Assembly (NCBI GenBank): GCA_037957365.1
Contig: JARHVA010002425.1
Location: 690,001-754,000 of the forward strand
DNA from: Torreya grandis
Lineage: Eukaryota > Streptophyta > Pinopsida > Cupressales > Taxaceae
Direction: 5' to 3'
Length of the DNA: 64,000 bases
Under the pieces are notes generated by a model. The model saw only the letters and a program-made list of their open reading frames with translations, was not told where the DNA came from and searched no databases. The translations under genes were made by a program, and so were the position numbers. The number at the start of each line of letters is the position of its first letter. Positions within the stretch are counted from its first letter, which is position 1. Of this stretch, positions 56,449-64,000 are shown one piece after another.

Positions 56449-57600
56449 ATGGCTTAAGGCCCCTGGGGTAACTCTTTTGATCCACTGAATTTGACTCCAC
56501 CTCTACATGAGCTTCCACGCAGTTCAAGGAAAAATTTCCCCAAATTCTTTGGTGATGGGAAGGTTCATCTTGATGAACACATTACAACTTTCAGCATAGC
56601 CTGTGGTGTAATAGGGGTGGAGTTTAAAGACATAACAGTCAGGTTATTCATGGAGACACTACAAGGCACTGCTACAGACTGGTTCTACCACTTGTAATCT
56701 TGGTCAGTGACTGATTGGGACACTCTGAAAGACAAATTTGAAGCTAGGTTCAAGCCTATAGAAGATGCACATGCCTTGCTAGCCCATCTCACACAAATGA
56801 AGAAGGATCCCCATGAACCTATGAGGGACTTCATTGCCAGGTTTGACAAGTTGAGGCACAGAATTCCCATGGTCGCCCAGTTGACACCTTAGAATATTAA
56901 ATGTTTTTTCATCAACTCACAACTGCCTAAAGTGAGTTTCTTACTGAGATGAGCTAGACATATCGACCTTGCTACTGCTCAAGACTTGGTTACTGAAGTA
57001 GAAGATGACCTTATCTTGGCTAGAAAGATAAGGAGGGACCCTAATAAAGGTAAATCTTCTTCGTCTTCTAAATACTCATCCACAGCCACCACTGACCTGA
57101 TGGTGCAGAAGCTGAAAAATGAAGTGCTAGCTCTTAGAAAGCAAATGGCACAAGGGATGTCATCTACTCTTTCATATAGAGATGTACCAAGGAGGACATT
57201 CCCTAATTAGGCATACCAAGGCAATGCTGATAGGAATCAAGGACAACAAAATCACCTTCTTCTTCCATAAAGGAACCTTGCCCTCAAATCACCTCCAACT
57301 AACTTAGCAGTGGGATATCTTGAAGTTGAATCAGACTTCTCATTCCAGCCTGAGTTGAATCCTGAAGATGACACTAATCTCTTCACTGAGGTAGAAGAAG
57401 AATTAGCTGGCGACTCACATATCAGTTTCTTGAACTATCAGGATGAACCTAAAAGTGAAGGTAATGTAGCTGAGGGGTCATACACTGTATTTACCCAGTC
57501 TAAGAATCAATCAACTCAATAAATTGATAAAGAGAAAGCTGGGGAGTGACCTCAACCAACAGTTTCAATTGCTAAGCGGGGATCCACTCTTCCTTTCCAG
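56449..57600 (+). pseudogene. TAT-G gag
   Basis: The start is at ATG 56449 (M-A-stop; the third codon is TAA, likely from CAA), which shares phase with all downstream frames. The gag core lies at 56491-56900: NFPKFFGDGKVHLDEHITTF, FMETLQGTATDWFYHL, then WDTLKDKFEARFKPI and MRDFIARFDKLRHRI. A Lys/Ser-rich coil-like segment follows (56986-57210). No CCHC knuckle is visible, unlike the other gags in the window. Stops occur near 56695, 56890, 56953, 57208, 57268, 57520 and 57547. Gag would form the replication particle. Confidence 0.9.
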
Positions 57601-57930
57601 CCAAAAGACCCACTGACTGTAAGAAAGGTAAGTACCCCAAATTCCCCTACACCTTCTACTTCAAATTCATAGTCCAGTTTCCCCCCCTCCAAAACTCAAA
57701 AGGATGAACTCCCATCCTTTGTACCTAGTTCATTCTTGACATTTGATATCATCGACCATATAAAAAAAACCAAAATTCAAATGTTTAAATTTGAATTTTT
57801 GCAGTCCCATCTTGAGCAATTAGATAGACTGGTTCAATGTGTTAAAAACTAAAACATCCCTATTGAACAAGCAGTTGCCAGAGTGACACATGATCCCCTC
57901 AGGAATGCACCCACTAGGAATAACCTTATC
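57601..57930 (+). pseudogene. TAT-G gag-protease linker
   Basis: Pro/Ser/Thr-rich segment in the same phase, including TPNSPTPSTSNS and FVPSSFLTFDIIDHIKKTKI. No domain; probably the cleaved spacer. Two or three in-frame stops. Confidence 0.6.
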
Positions 57931-58365
57931 ATTTCTCCTCCTGCTGCTCCTAGCAGGACTAAACCTTTCTATGTCTCATTGCTAATAAATGGATGACAGC
58001 TAAACAATTGCATCATTGACTCTGAAGCTTTAGACAATGTCATGCCCGCTAAAGTGGCTGAATCCCTTGACCTCACATTGACCAAAACTTTTGGTAGATG
58101 CTTCTGCATGGAGAATAAATAAGTGCCACTGTTGGGGCAAATTAAAGATGCCCAATTTGCATTTGTTGCATTTCCAGACAAAAGAATCAAGATGACTATC
58201 TTGGTAAAAAACATCCCCGCATCATATGGCATCCTTCTTGGGCAAAATTTTTGTAGGGACGTTGGTGGTGAATTGAGCAAGGATTTGTCAAAGGTGAGGA
58301 TTCCAGTCAAATGTGTCATGAAGAGGCTGCTCCCTGAAAAAGAAGTGAAATATGTAATTACCTGA
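57931..58365 (+). pseudogene. TAT-G aspartic protease
   Basis: PFYVSLLING leads into CIIDSEALDNVMPAKVAESL, where the catalytic D-S-G is now D-S-E (58018-58026). The flap side reads ASYGILLGQNFCRDVGGEL (family Y.ILLGRPW). The frame 58123-58365 is open. The protease would cut Gag-Pol. It is followed in phase by an acidic spacer and the RNase H-like domain. Confidence 0.85.
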
Positions 58366-58590
58366 ATCTCAGCACTTGAAGCTCAAATTTTGTTTGAGTC
58401 TTTAGGCATGGGAAACTACTTTCTATCCACAGATGAAGTTCATGAGGCATCTGATGAAGCTCTGACAAGTGACAACCTAGAAATGCATTCAAGTGGGACA
58501 GTAGAAGAATTTTTTGAGTACAATGCAAGTGTGGGAGAATCCCCTCCTCCGAATGAAGAACAATCCAAGGGAAAATCGGCATCAAATGAG
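58366..58590 (+). pseudogene. TAT-G acidic spacer after protease
   Basis: Asp/Glu/Ser-rich and open from 58390, for example DEVHEASDEALTSDN. No domain is known to me. It links protease to the RNase H-like module. Confidence 0.6.
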
Positions 58591-59010
58591 GTATGGATTC
58601 TTGAATTTGATGGTAGCTGCTCCTCCACTTGTTCAGGAGCTAGAGTTGTGTTAATATCTCATCAAGGAGATGTTTTTCCTTCATTTTATAAGTTGTAGTT
58701 TAGCAACACTAATAACACAGCTGAATATGAATCTCTGCTACTGGGATTAAAATTTGCTAGGGACAAAGGCATCAAACTCCTTCATGCTAAAGAAGATGTT
58801 GAATTGGTGGTTTGTCAAGTGAGGAACCTGTATCAAACTAAGAATGAAAGATTTCACCACTACCACAATCTAGTCTAGGACCAGCTTGAAAACTTTGATG
58901 CTTTCAGCATCTCTATAGTTTCCAGAGAATTCAATGACCGAGCGGATGCACTGGCTATTTCAGCTACTCTCTTGGTCCTCCACCCATATTTCAAAAGAGA
59001 TAGGTACATA
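58591..59010 (+). pseudogene. TAT-G additional RNase H-like domain located upstream of RT
   Basis: The pattern is that of the extra (archaeal-type) RNase H found in Tat elements. WILEFDGSCSSTCSGARVVL holds Asp 58609-58611; NTNNTAEYESLLLGLKFA holds Glu 58723-58725; AKEDVELVV holds Asp 58795-58797; REFNDRADALA holds Asp 58945-58947. All four acidic positions of the RNase H fold are kept. In the Tat elements I know, this domain follows the RT-linked RNase H; here it lies between protease and RT. Stops at 58696 and 58876 break it. It would degrade element RNA after reverse transcription. Confidence 0.82.
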
Positions 59011-59480
59011 ATTGAGATGGTCTTTTTTCCAAGTGTACCTAATAATGCTAGTCACTGGTAGGTATTTAACAATGACAGCCAAATCATTGCCTTCTTGGAG
59101 CAAAAAGATAGCTTTGAACGACTACATTTTGAAGGCAGTGAACCTCAAAAGTGTGAACCATCTCCTGAATCAAATGCAGACATAGGTGAGGAGTTCTTGA
59201 AACTCAAAGGGAACAAGATTCCCAAAGGCCTGGTTTTCCTTGAAAAGCTATTTGATAAGCATGATAGATTTATGAAATAGCAGCCAATGGATTCAAACTC
59301 ATCTCAGGAGTTTGATCAAATAAATCTGGGAACCAGAGAAGACCCCAAGATGGTGAACATTGAGAAATGTTGTACTCTTGAGGAGAGAGTCAAGTTCACA
59401 AAATTACTCAACCAGTATAGAGACGTCCTGGCATATTCCTATGATGACCTAAAGTCGCTCTGGCCAAATGAAATTTGACA
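59011..59480 (+). pseudogene. TAT-G connector before RT
   Basis: In phase with both neighbours: open frames 59095-59280 and 59287-59478. The second ends ECRVK-like lead-in text (LEERVKFTKLLNQYRDVLAY, then SYDDLK), the usual start of Ty3 RT modules, where the element polyprotein says F..LL..Y.DVFAW..D. Confidence 0.75.
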
Positions 59481-60303
59481 TGACATTCCACTCAAGGCTG
59501 ATTCAACACCTTACTGGCAAAAGTCTAGGCATTATAATCCAAAAATATCAGGTACCATTCTATCTGAAATACAAAAGATGCTAAATGCTAGGATCATTTT
59601 TCCAATCCATCATTCCACATGGATTGCAAATATAGTACTTGTGAGGAAAAAGAATGGTGAAATTTGCCTTTGTGTGGATTTTAGAAATTTGAATCAAGCA
59701 TCCTTGAAGGATAATTATCCTTTGCCAATCATGGATCAAGTGCTTTAGATAGTGATGGGCTTAGAGATGTTATCAATGCTAGATGGCTTCTCAGGATATA
59801 ATCAGGTTGAAGTTGGTGACACAGACCATCATAAGACCACTTTCACCACACCCTGGGGCACATTTGCATATAGAAGAATGCCTTTTGGCTTGATAAATGT
59901 TGGCGCTACCTTCCAAATAGTAATGGACCTTGCCTTCAAGGATGAAATGGGTAAGTTCATCATAGTTTATCTTGATGACTTGACTGTCTTCTCTAAGCAT
60001 CACCCAGATCATGTGAGCCATTTGAAACAAGTGTTGGAACGTTGCCGCTAGAATGGCATTTCCCTAAACCCCAAGAAGTCAATTTTTAGAGTAATGGAGG
60101 GTAAACTTCTCAGACACATTATGTCCAAAGGAGGCATAAAGATTGACTCAGACAGAGTCAAGTCTATCCAAGAACTTTCTTTGCCCATAAGCAAGACTTC
60201 TGTTCACTCTTTCTTTGGAAAGGTGAATTTCTTACAGAGGTTCATCTCTAAATTTGCTGAGAAGACTAGGCACATTGTAAACATGATGAAGGGAAAGGCC
60301 ACT
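59481..60303 (+). pseudogene. TAT-G reverse transcriptase
   Basis: A full Ty3 RT: HDIPLKADSTPYWQKSR, MLNARIIFPIHHSTWIANIV, VRKKNGEICLCVDFRNLN, DNYPLPIMDQVL, MLSMLDGFSGYNQVEV (first catalytic Asp), KTTFTTPWGTFAYRRMPFGL and YLDD at 59968-59979 (catalytic pair intact). The thumb follows with GISLNPKKSIF, VKSIQELSLPISK and SFFGKVNFLQRFI. Stops at 59476, 59746 and 60049 interrupt it. It copies element RNA to DNA. Confidence 0.95.
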
Positions 60304-60780
60304 TTTAGCTAGATTAAAGAAGGCAAGTCAGCTTTTGAGGATATCAAGACCGTCATTGCCCATGCTCTAATTCTGGCTTGTCTAGACTATAGCAAAGAGT
60401 TCACCATTTATAGCTATGCTTCAGAACATACGCTTTCATCAATTTTAGTTCAACAGAATAAAGAAGGTATGAAATCTCTCATTTCCTTCATGAGCTATCC
60501 TCTCAAAGCTCATGATCTGAAGTACTCAAATATGGAGAAGCACGCTTATGCAGTGGTGAAGGCCGTAAAACATTTTCATTTCTACATCCTCAATTCTTGA
60601 GTTACTGCCTTAGTCCCTGACACCACAATGAAATCTATACTAACTCAGCAAGAGTTTGGAATGAAAAAAGGCAATTGGGTTGCAAAGATCTAGGATTTTG
60701 ATCTGATCATCAAGCCAACAAAGCTGGTACGTAGAAAGGGGGTATGCTAACTAATTGTTGATAACAAGCCAAGAGGAATA
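60304..60780 (+). pseudogene. TAT-G RT-linked RNase H, catalytic Asp absent
   Basis: AFEDIKTVIAHALILACLDY, then FTIYSYASEH, where the usual DAS motif has Tyr (60415-60417) for Asp. SILVQQNKEG, LKYSNMEKHAYAVVKAVKHF and KSILTQQEFGMKKGNWVAKI then match the RT-attached RNase H of Ty3 elements. With its first Asp missing it is unlikely to cut RNA. In retroviruses a native RNase H degenerated to a connection domain after a second one was gained. Stops at 60310, 60597, 60691 and 60748. Confidence 0.85.
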
Positions 60781-62099
60781 GAGCATGAAGAACTAGAGGT
60801 GGATGACACACCAACAGTCCTCTTTGTCTCCATCACAAATGAGTGGTATTCAGGTATTGCTCATTTCTTTACTTATGGTGAATGTCCTGCTCACCTATCT
60901 TATAAAGAAAGGAGAACCATCAAGCTGAAAGTTACTAATCTGGTCCTCTGGGACAATGGCTTATACAAGAGAAGGCTTGATGGAATGTTCCTTCGCTATG
61001 TGGACAAGGAGAAACAAAGCCAACTTTTGAAGTCCTTCCACAATTTGGCCTATGGAGGACATTTTCTTCACCTGTGACTGCCCATAAGATCCTATGAGCC
61101 AAGTATTATTGGCCAACTCTCTTTCAAGATGCATACAAGTGGGTCAAGGGATGTGAATTGTGTCAGTACTTTATTGGAAGGCCCAAGTTAGCTTCCCTAC
61201 CCCTCGAACCAGTGATCATAGAGGAGCCATTCCAGCAATGGGGGATTGATTTTATTAGTGTTGTAAACCCATCATCAAGTGCTGGACATGACTATGTCTT
61301 CACAGCAACAAACTACTTCACCAAATGGGTGGAAGCAATTCCAACCAAACATGCTACTTCAGAAGTAGTATGCAATTTTCTCAAAAAAAATATCATGTCC
61401 AGGTTTGGGGTCCCAATCAAAATTATCACTAACAATGCCCCTTGTTTCACTTCCCAAGAGATTACTCAATTTTGTTTCCACTATGGAATCACACTCTCCC
61501 ACTCTTCTGATTACTTTCCACAAGGGAACGGACAGGTTGAATCAATCAATAAGAACCTGGTGACTATCATCAAGAAGCTGGTGGATGACAACCAAAGGAC
61601 TTGGCATAAGGCATTGGTTGATGCTCTATGGGCAGACAGAATTATACCCAAGAGGGCAATTGGTATGTCTCCCTTCCAACTTATTTATGGTGTCAATGTT
61701 GAGATACCAATCACAATGGAATTTCCAGCTTTGAAATTGGCTAAGGCAATTGAGGATCAAACGTATGAGAGCTCACTTGAGAAGAGGATCATGTACCTTG
61801 CCAAGTTGAATGAGTAGAGAACTACAGTGGTGGACCGAATTTCCACCTATCAAAGTCTGGTGAAGAAGCTCTTCAATCGAAAAGTAAAGAATCGTGATTT
61901 CTAGATTGGAGATCAAGTCCTGTTGTGGGACAAGAGAAGAGAACCAAAGGGGATGCACATAAAATTTGATTCCCTATGGAGGGGCCCTTTTACTATTCAT
62001 CAGCTCAATGGTAAAAATAGTTTCCTGTTGAAGTATCAAGATGGCACTCTCTTTTCTTTGCCTCACAATGGGCAACATCTGAAGTACTTCAACTCTTGA
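60781..62099 (+). pseudogene. TAT-G integrase
   Basis: The frame 60799-61077 covers the N-terminal region (FFTYGECPAHLSYKERR, GLYKRRLDG, FHNLAYGGH). A shift near 61073 moves to the frame 61158-61817: CELCQYF (zinc end), QQWGIDFISV (Asp 61248-61250), IITNNAPCF (second catalytic Asp now Asn, 61431-61433) and GNGQVESINK (Glu 61539-61541), with the DD35E spacing kept. The C-terminal part has GDQVLLWDKRREP, then WRGPFTIHQL, and ends LKYFNS-stop at 62099. Stops at 61095, 61818 and 61903. It would join element DNA to the genome. Confidence 0.95.
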
Positions 62100-62304
62100 A
62101 GTATCAGATGAGTTCCCCTGTACATATGTATATTTGTGTAGTCTTTTATTTCTATTTTGTTCTTTTGTTTTCATTTTTAGAGCCTTTCTTCTTGGGTAGT
62201 GTGACTCTATAGCCCAATGGCACACTTCAAGGCACTGGAGATTCTACTTCCTTTAGTTGTGTTTCAATTTTTGAACTGAAGGTAGTTCCCCAACAGGAGC
62301 CAGT
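62100..62304 (+). other. TAT-G 3' untranslated segment
   Basis: About 200 bases between the pol stop and the 3' LTR. The tract just before the LTR (AACAGGAGCCAG) is only mildly purine-rich, so the polypurine tract is uncertain. Confidence 0.5.
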
Positions 62305-64000
62305 TGTTGTCCCTAAAAAATAACTTCTCATTTTTGGGACAACGTATGAACTATTTTGGCCCTGTAAGACCAAAATTGTCCCTTCCATTTACAAAAATTT
62401 GTTCTGAGCTTTCAAATTCTTCATTTATAAGCTTTTCCAGTAAAGGGATTAGCAAGTTCAAAGGTTTAACGTCATCAACAAGAGCTAGGTGCATTTGTCA
62501 GAGGTTCAAAGTTCAACCATTTCAAAGGTTATGTGGCTCTGAGCACTTAACCAATTTCAAAGGCTCAAACCATTAAACCATTAAACCTTGAACCATTTTG
62601 GTTCATCGGTTCAATGAGTTCAACGATCAAGAAGTTCAATGCATTTGGTTCAAAAGGATATCAAAGGGGCTTAGCCAAATAAATGGAATGAACTGTTGAA
62701 CCTTGAACCGCTTCAAAGTTCAATGGTTCACGGGTTTAAAGGTTGCCCTAGTTAAGGAAAGAAGCATGCTCAAAAGCAAGGGTCAAGCAGATGCTGCCAA
62801 GTGTCATCGGCTAAGCCCATTATACTTTGTTTCAGAGGAGTGGCAGAAGCTACCATGTGTCCCTTAAAGAGATCAGCAGGGGTCGATAAGTGTCATCATT
62901 TGTGAAAGCCTAACTGAGCCCCAAATGTTTCTATGGTGTTGCAAAAGCTTGAGAGTGGAAAGTGCCAAGTGTCAATGGTGGAATGTTTCAGTATGAAGTG
63001 GCGGAGGATGCCACATGTCCCTGAAGAAGTAGCGGAAGTTGCCAAGTGTCACATATTGAGACACAATTTCAAATGAAGCTTCAAAGAGCATAACTCGCCA
63101 TGTGTCCCATCCTAGTGCAGTGGAAGCTGCCACGTGTCTGCATTCGTACCCCCAGCCTTTAATAGTTTCAAAGCTCATTCTGATAAGCTTATTTTAAAGA
63201 CATGAATGCTGCCATGTGTCCTCACCCATGTCACAATAGAATGACAGGCCCACGAATGTCAAATTTAGAGTGATTGGCTAGCCGTTAACCTTCAATTGAG
63301 GAAAGACCCATGAACACCAAACTGACTGCATTTAAGCTTACGTTGATTCTAGCAGACTCAAGGCGTGGACCCGAATGCATTCAAAGAGCCTAAGGCTAGA
63401 CTCGAGAGGAGGAAGAGACAAAGAGGGAAACTCAACAGGAGTTATTTCTAGTAGGTGAATCAGTTCATTGGGTAAATATTCGGGGCCTCCAAACATTGAA
63501 AGCATCGTCTGTTTGTCCCCTTTGAGATAAAGGTAGAATAGACAATTACACAGCTAGCAGGTGATGGAACGAGCAATTCAGGCTAAGGAGTAGACAAAGG
63601 AGATGAACCAGCACACCATAATTAAAGCAACCACCCTATTTCAGCATGACAAAATCAAGAATGCATCCAAGGCATTAATGCACCAAATGGATCACCCCAT
63701 GGGAAAAGGTGCCAGGCCTCTCTCTGTCTCTATATAATGTAATCTTTCATATCATTGAAGGAGACTTTTCATTTTTACAAGAGCAAAACTCTGCCCAGTT
63801 GAAAGAAGAATACTGAGACTTTGAGCTCAGATTGTAATTTCATTTCATTTTATTTGAATGAGAAAGCAAGTTGTTTGCAGACTTTGTGTTGTGTTGGCTT
63901 GTATCATTTTAGAAGATTGTTCTTATGTCTATCTTCTGAATGTGTTCTTATTTATTTAATTTGACAAGAAAAATTAGTGAAGGTAATAAGGGAGGTGTCC
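62305..64000 (+). repeat. TAT-G 3' LTR (partial, runs off the window)
   Basis: It starts TGTTGTCCC and is collinear with 53692 to about 55401. Most differences from the 5' copy are C/T or G/A. The nine-copy motif array is at about 62795-63220, including CCACGTGTC at 63130-63138. About 0.55 kb of its right end lies outside the window, so the target duplication cannot be checked. Frames inside it on either strand are not coding. Confidence 0.93.

Larger units (their letters stand above)
53692..64000 (+). mobile_element. TAT-G: near-complete Tat-like Ty3 element (3' LTR runs off the window)
   Basis: 5' LTR 53692-55940, primer site, one gag-pol frame from ATG 56449 to stop 62097-62099, a short 3' UTR, and a 3' LTR from 62305 to the window end. 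The domain order is gag, protease, RNase H-like, RT, RT-linked RNase H, integrase. One frame (phase 1) holds from 56449 to about 61073; a single shift then moves to phase 3. I hand-count about 26 in-frame stops. In the first ~205 bases the two LTRs differ at about 17 positions (about 92 percent identity), making it the youngest-looking element here. Confidence 0.95.

Noticed and set aside
58358..58628. Minus-strand frames at 58358-58585 and 58440-58628
   Set aside because: Shadows of the TAT-G polyprotein, which is continuous in plus phase 1 here.
1..64000. Host gene, tRNA, rRNA or CRISPR content
   Set aside because: I found no exon-intron gene structure, no tRNA cloverleaf pattern and no spacer array by eye; a tRNA scan and protein search would be needed to exclude small ones.

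Overview
This window reads as a gene-poor, transposon-filled stretch of a large plant nuclear genome. It is AT-rich. I found no convincing host gene, rRNA or tRNA. Every coding segment I can name is a decayed LTR-retrotransposon domain. The plant assignment rests on Copia and Ty3 lineages with plant-type gag, protease and integrase, an antisense plant mobile domain ORF, and long (1.0-2.3 kb) LTRs. The old, diverged LTR pairs and deep nesting resemble gymnosperm-type genomes, but that is inference and I cannot name a species.

Layout (element names are mine). (1) 770-10113, minus strand: COP, a Ty1/Copia element with two ~1.9 kb LTRs, a Met-tRNA-type primer site, polypurine tract and degenerate gag-PR-INT-RT-RH, flanked by a candidate ATAAC target duplication. 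It cuts TAT-H. (2) 10119 to about 15.5 kb, minus: TAT-H, a Tat-like Ty3 gag-protease remnant with primer site and the inner edge of its 5' LTR. (3) 15529-52142, minus: TAT-C, another Tat-like element whose LTRs lie 32 kb apart. Its gag-protease is at 46.5-48.6 kb. Nested inside is (4) TAT-AB, 19229-45547, minus, proven by matching 1.19 kb LTRs with a GAAGG duplication. It carries gag-protease (27.4-30.4 kb), leader minisatellites and an antisense plant mobile domain pseudogene (21.7-22.7 kb). Inside the TAT-AB leader lies (5) GYP-F, plus, 30.39-41.92 kb, with gag, zinc knuckle, protease, a second gag-like domain and RT. Its RT is cut by (6) CHR-E, plus, 36531-41807, a chromovirus-like gag-protease element whose 3' LTR is truncated. 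A solo LTR (LTR-K, 50313-51705, GATAG duplication) sits in the 5' LTR of TAT-C. (7) 53.44-53.69 kb, minus: the integrase tail of GYP-J, cut by (8) TAT-G, plus, 53692 to beyond 64000. TAT-G is the most complete element: LTR, primer site, gag, protease, RNase H-like domain, RT, RT-linked RNase H, integrase and most of the 3' LTR.

The elements appear dead. Each of the seven proteases I located has a damaged D-T/S-G site. The long frames are broken by stops that mostly look like C-to-T decay of Gln, Arg and Trp codons. The most interesting signals are: an extra RNase H upstream of RT in TAT-G, with all four acidic residues kept while the RT-linked RNase H has lost its Asp; a nine-copy G-box/ABRE-like motif array in the TAT-G LTR; several elements that keep only gag-protease; the antisense mobile-domain ORF; and a second gag-like domain in GYP-F.
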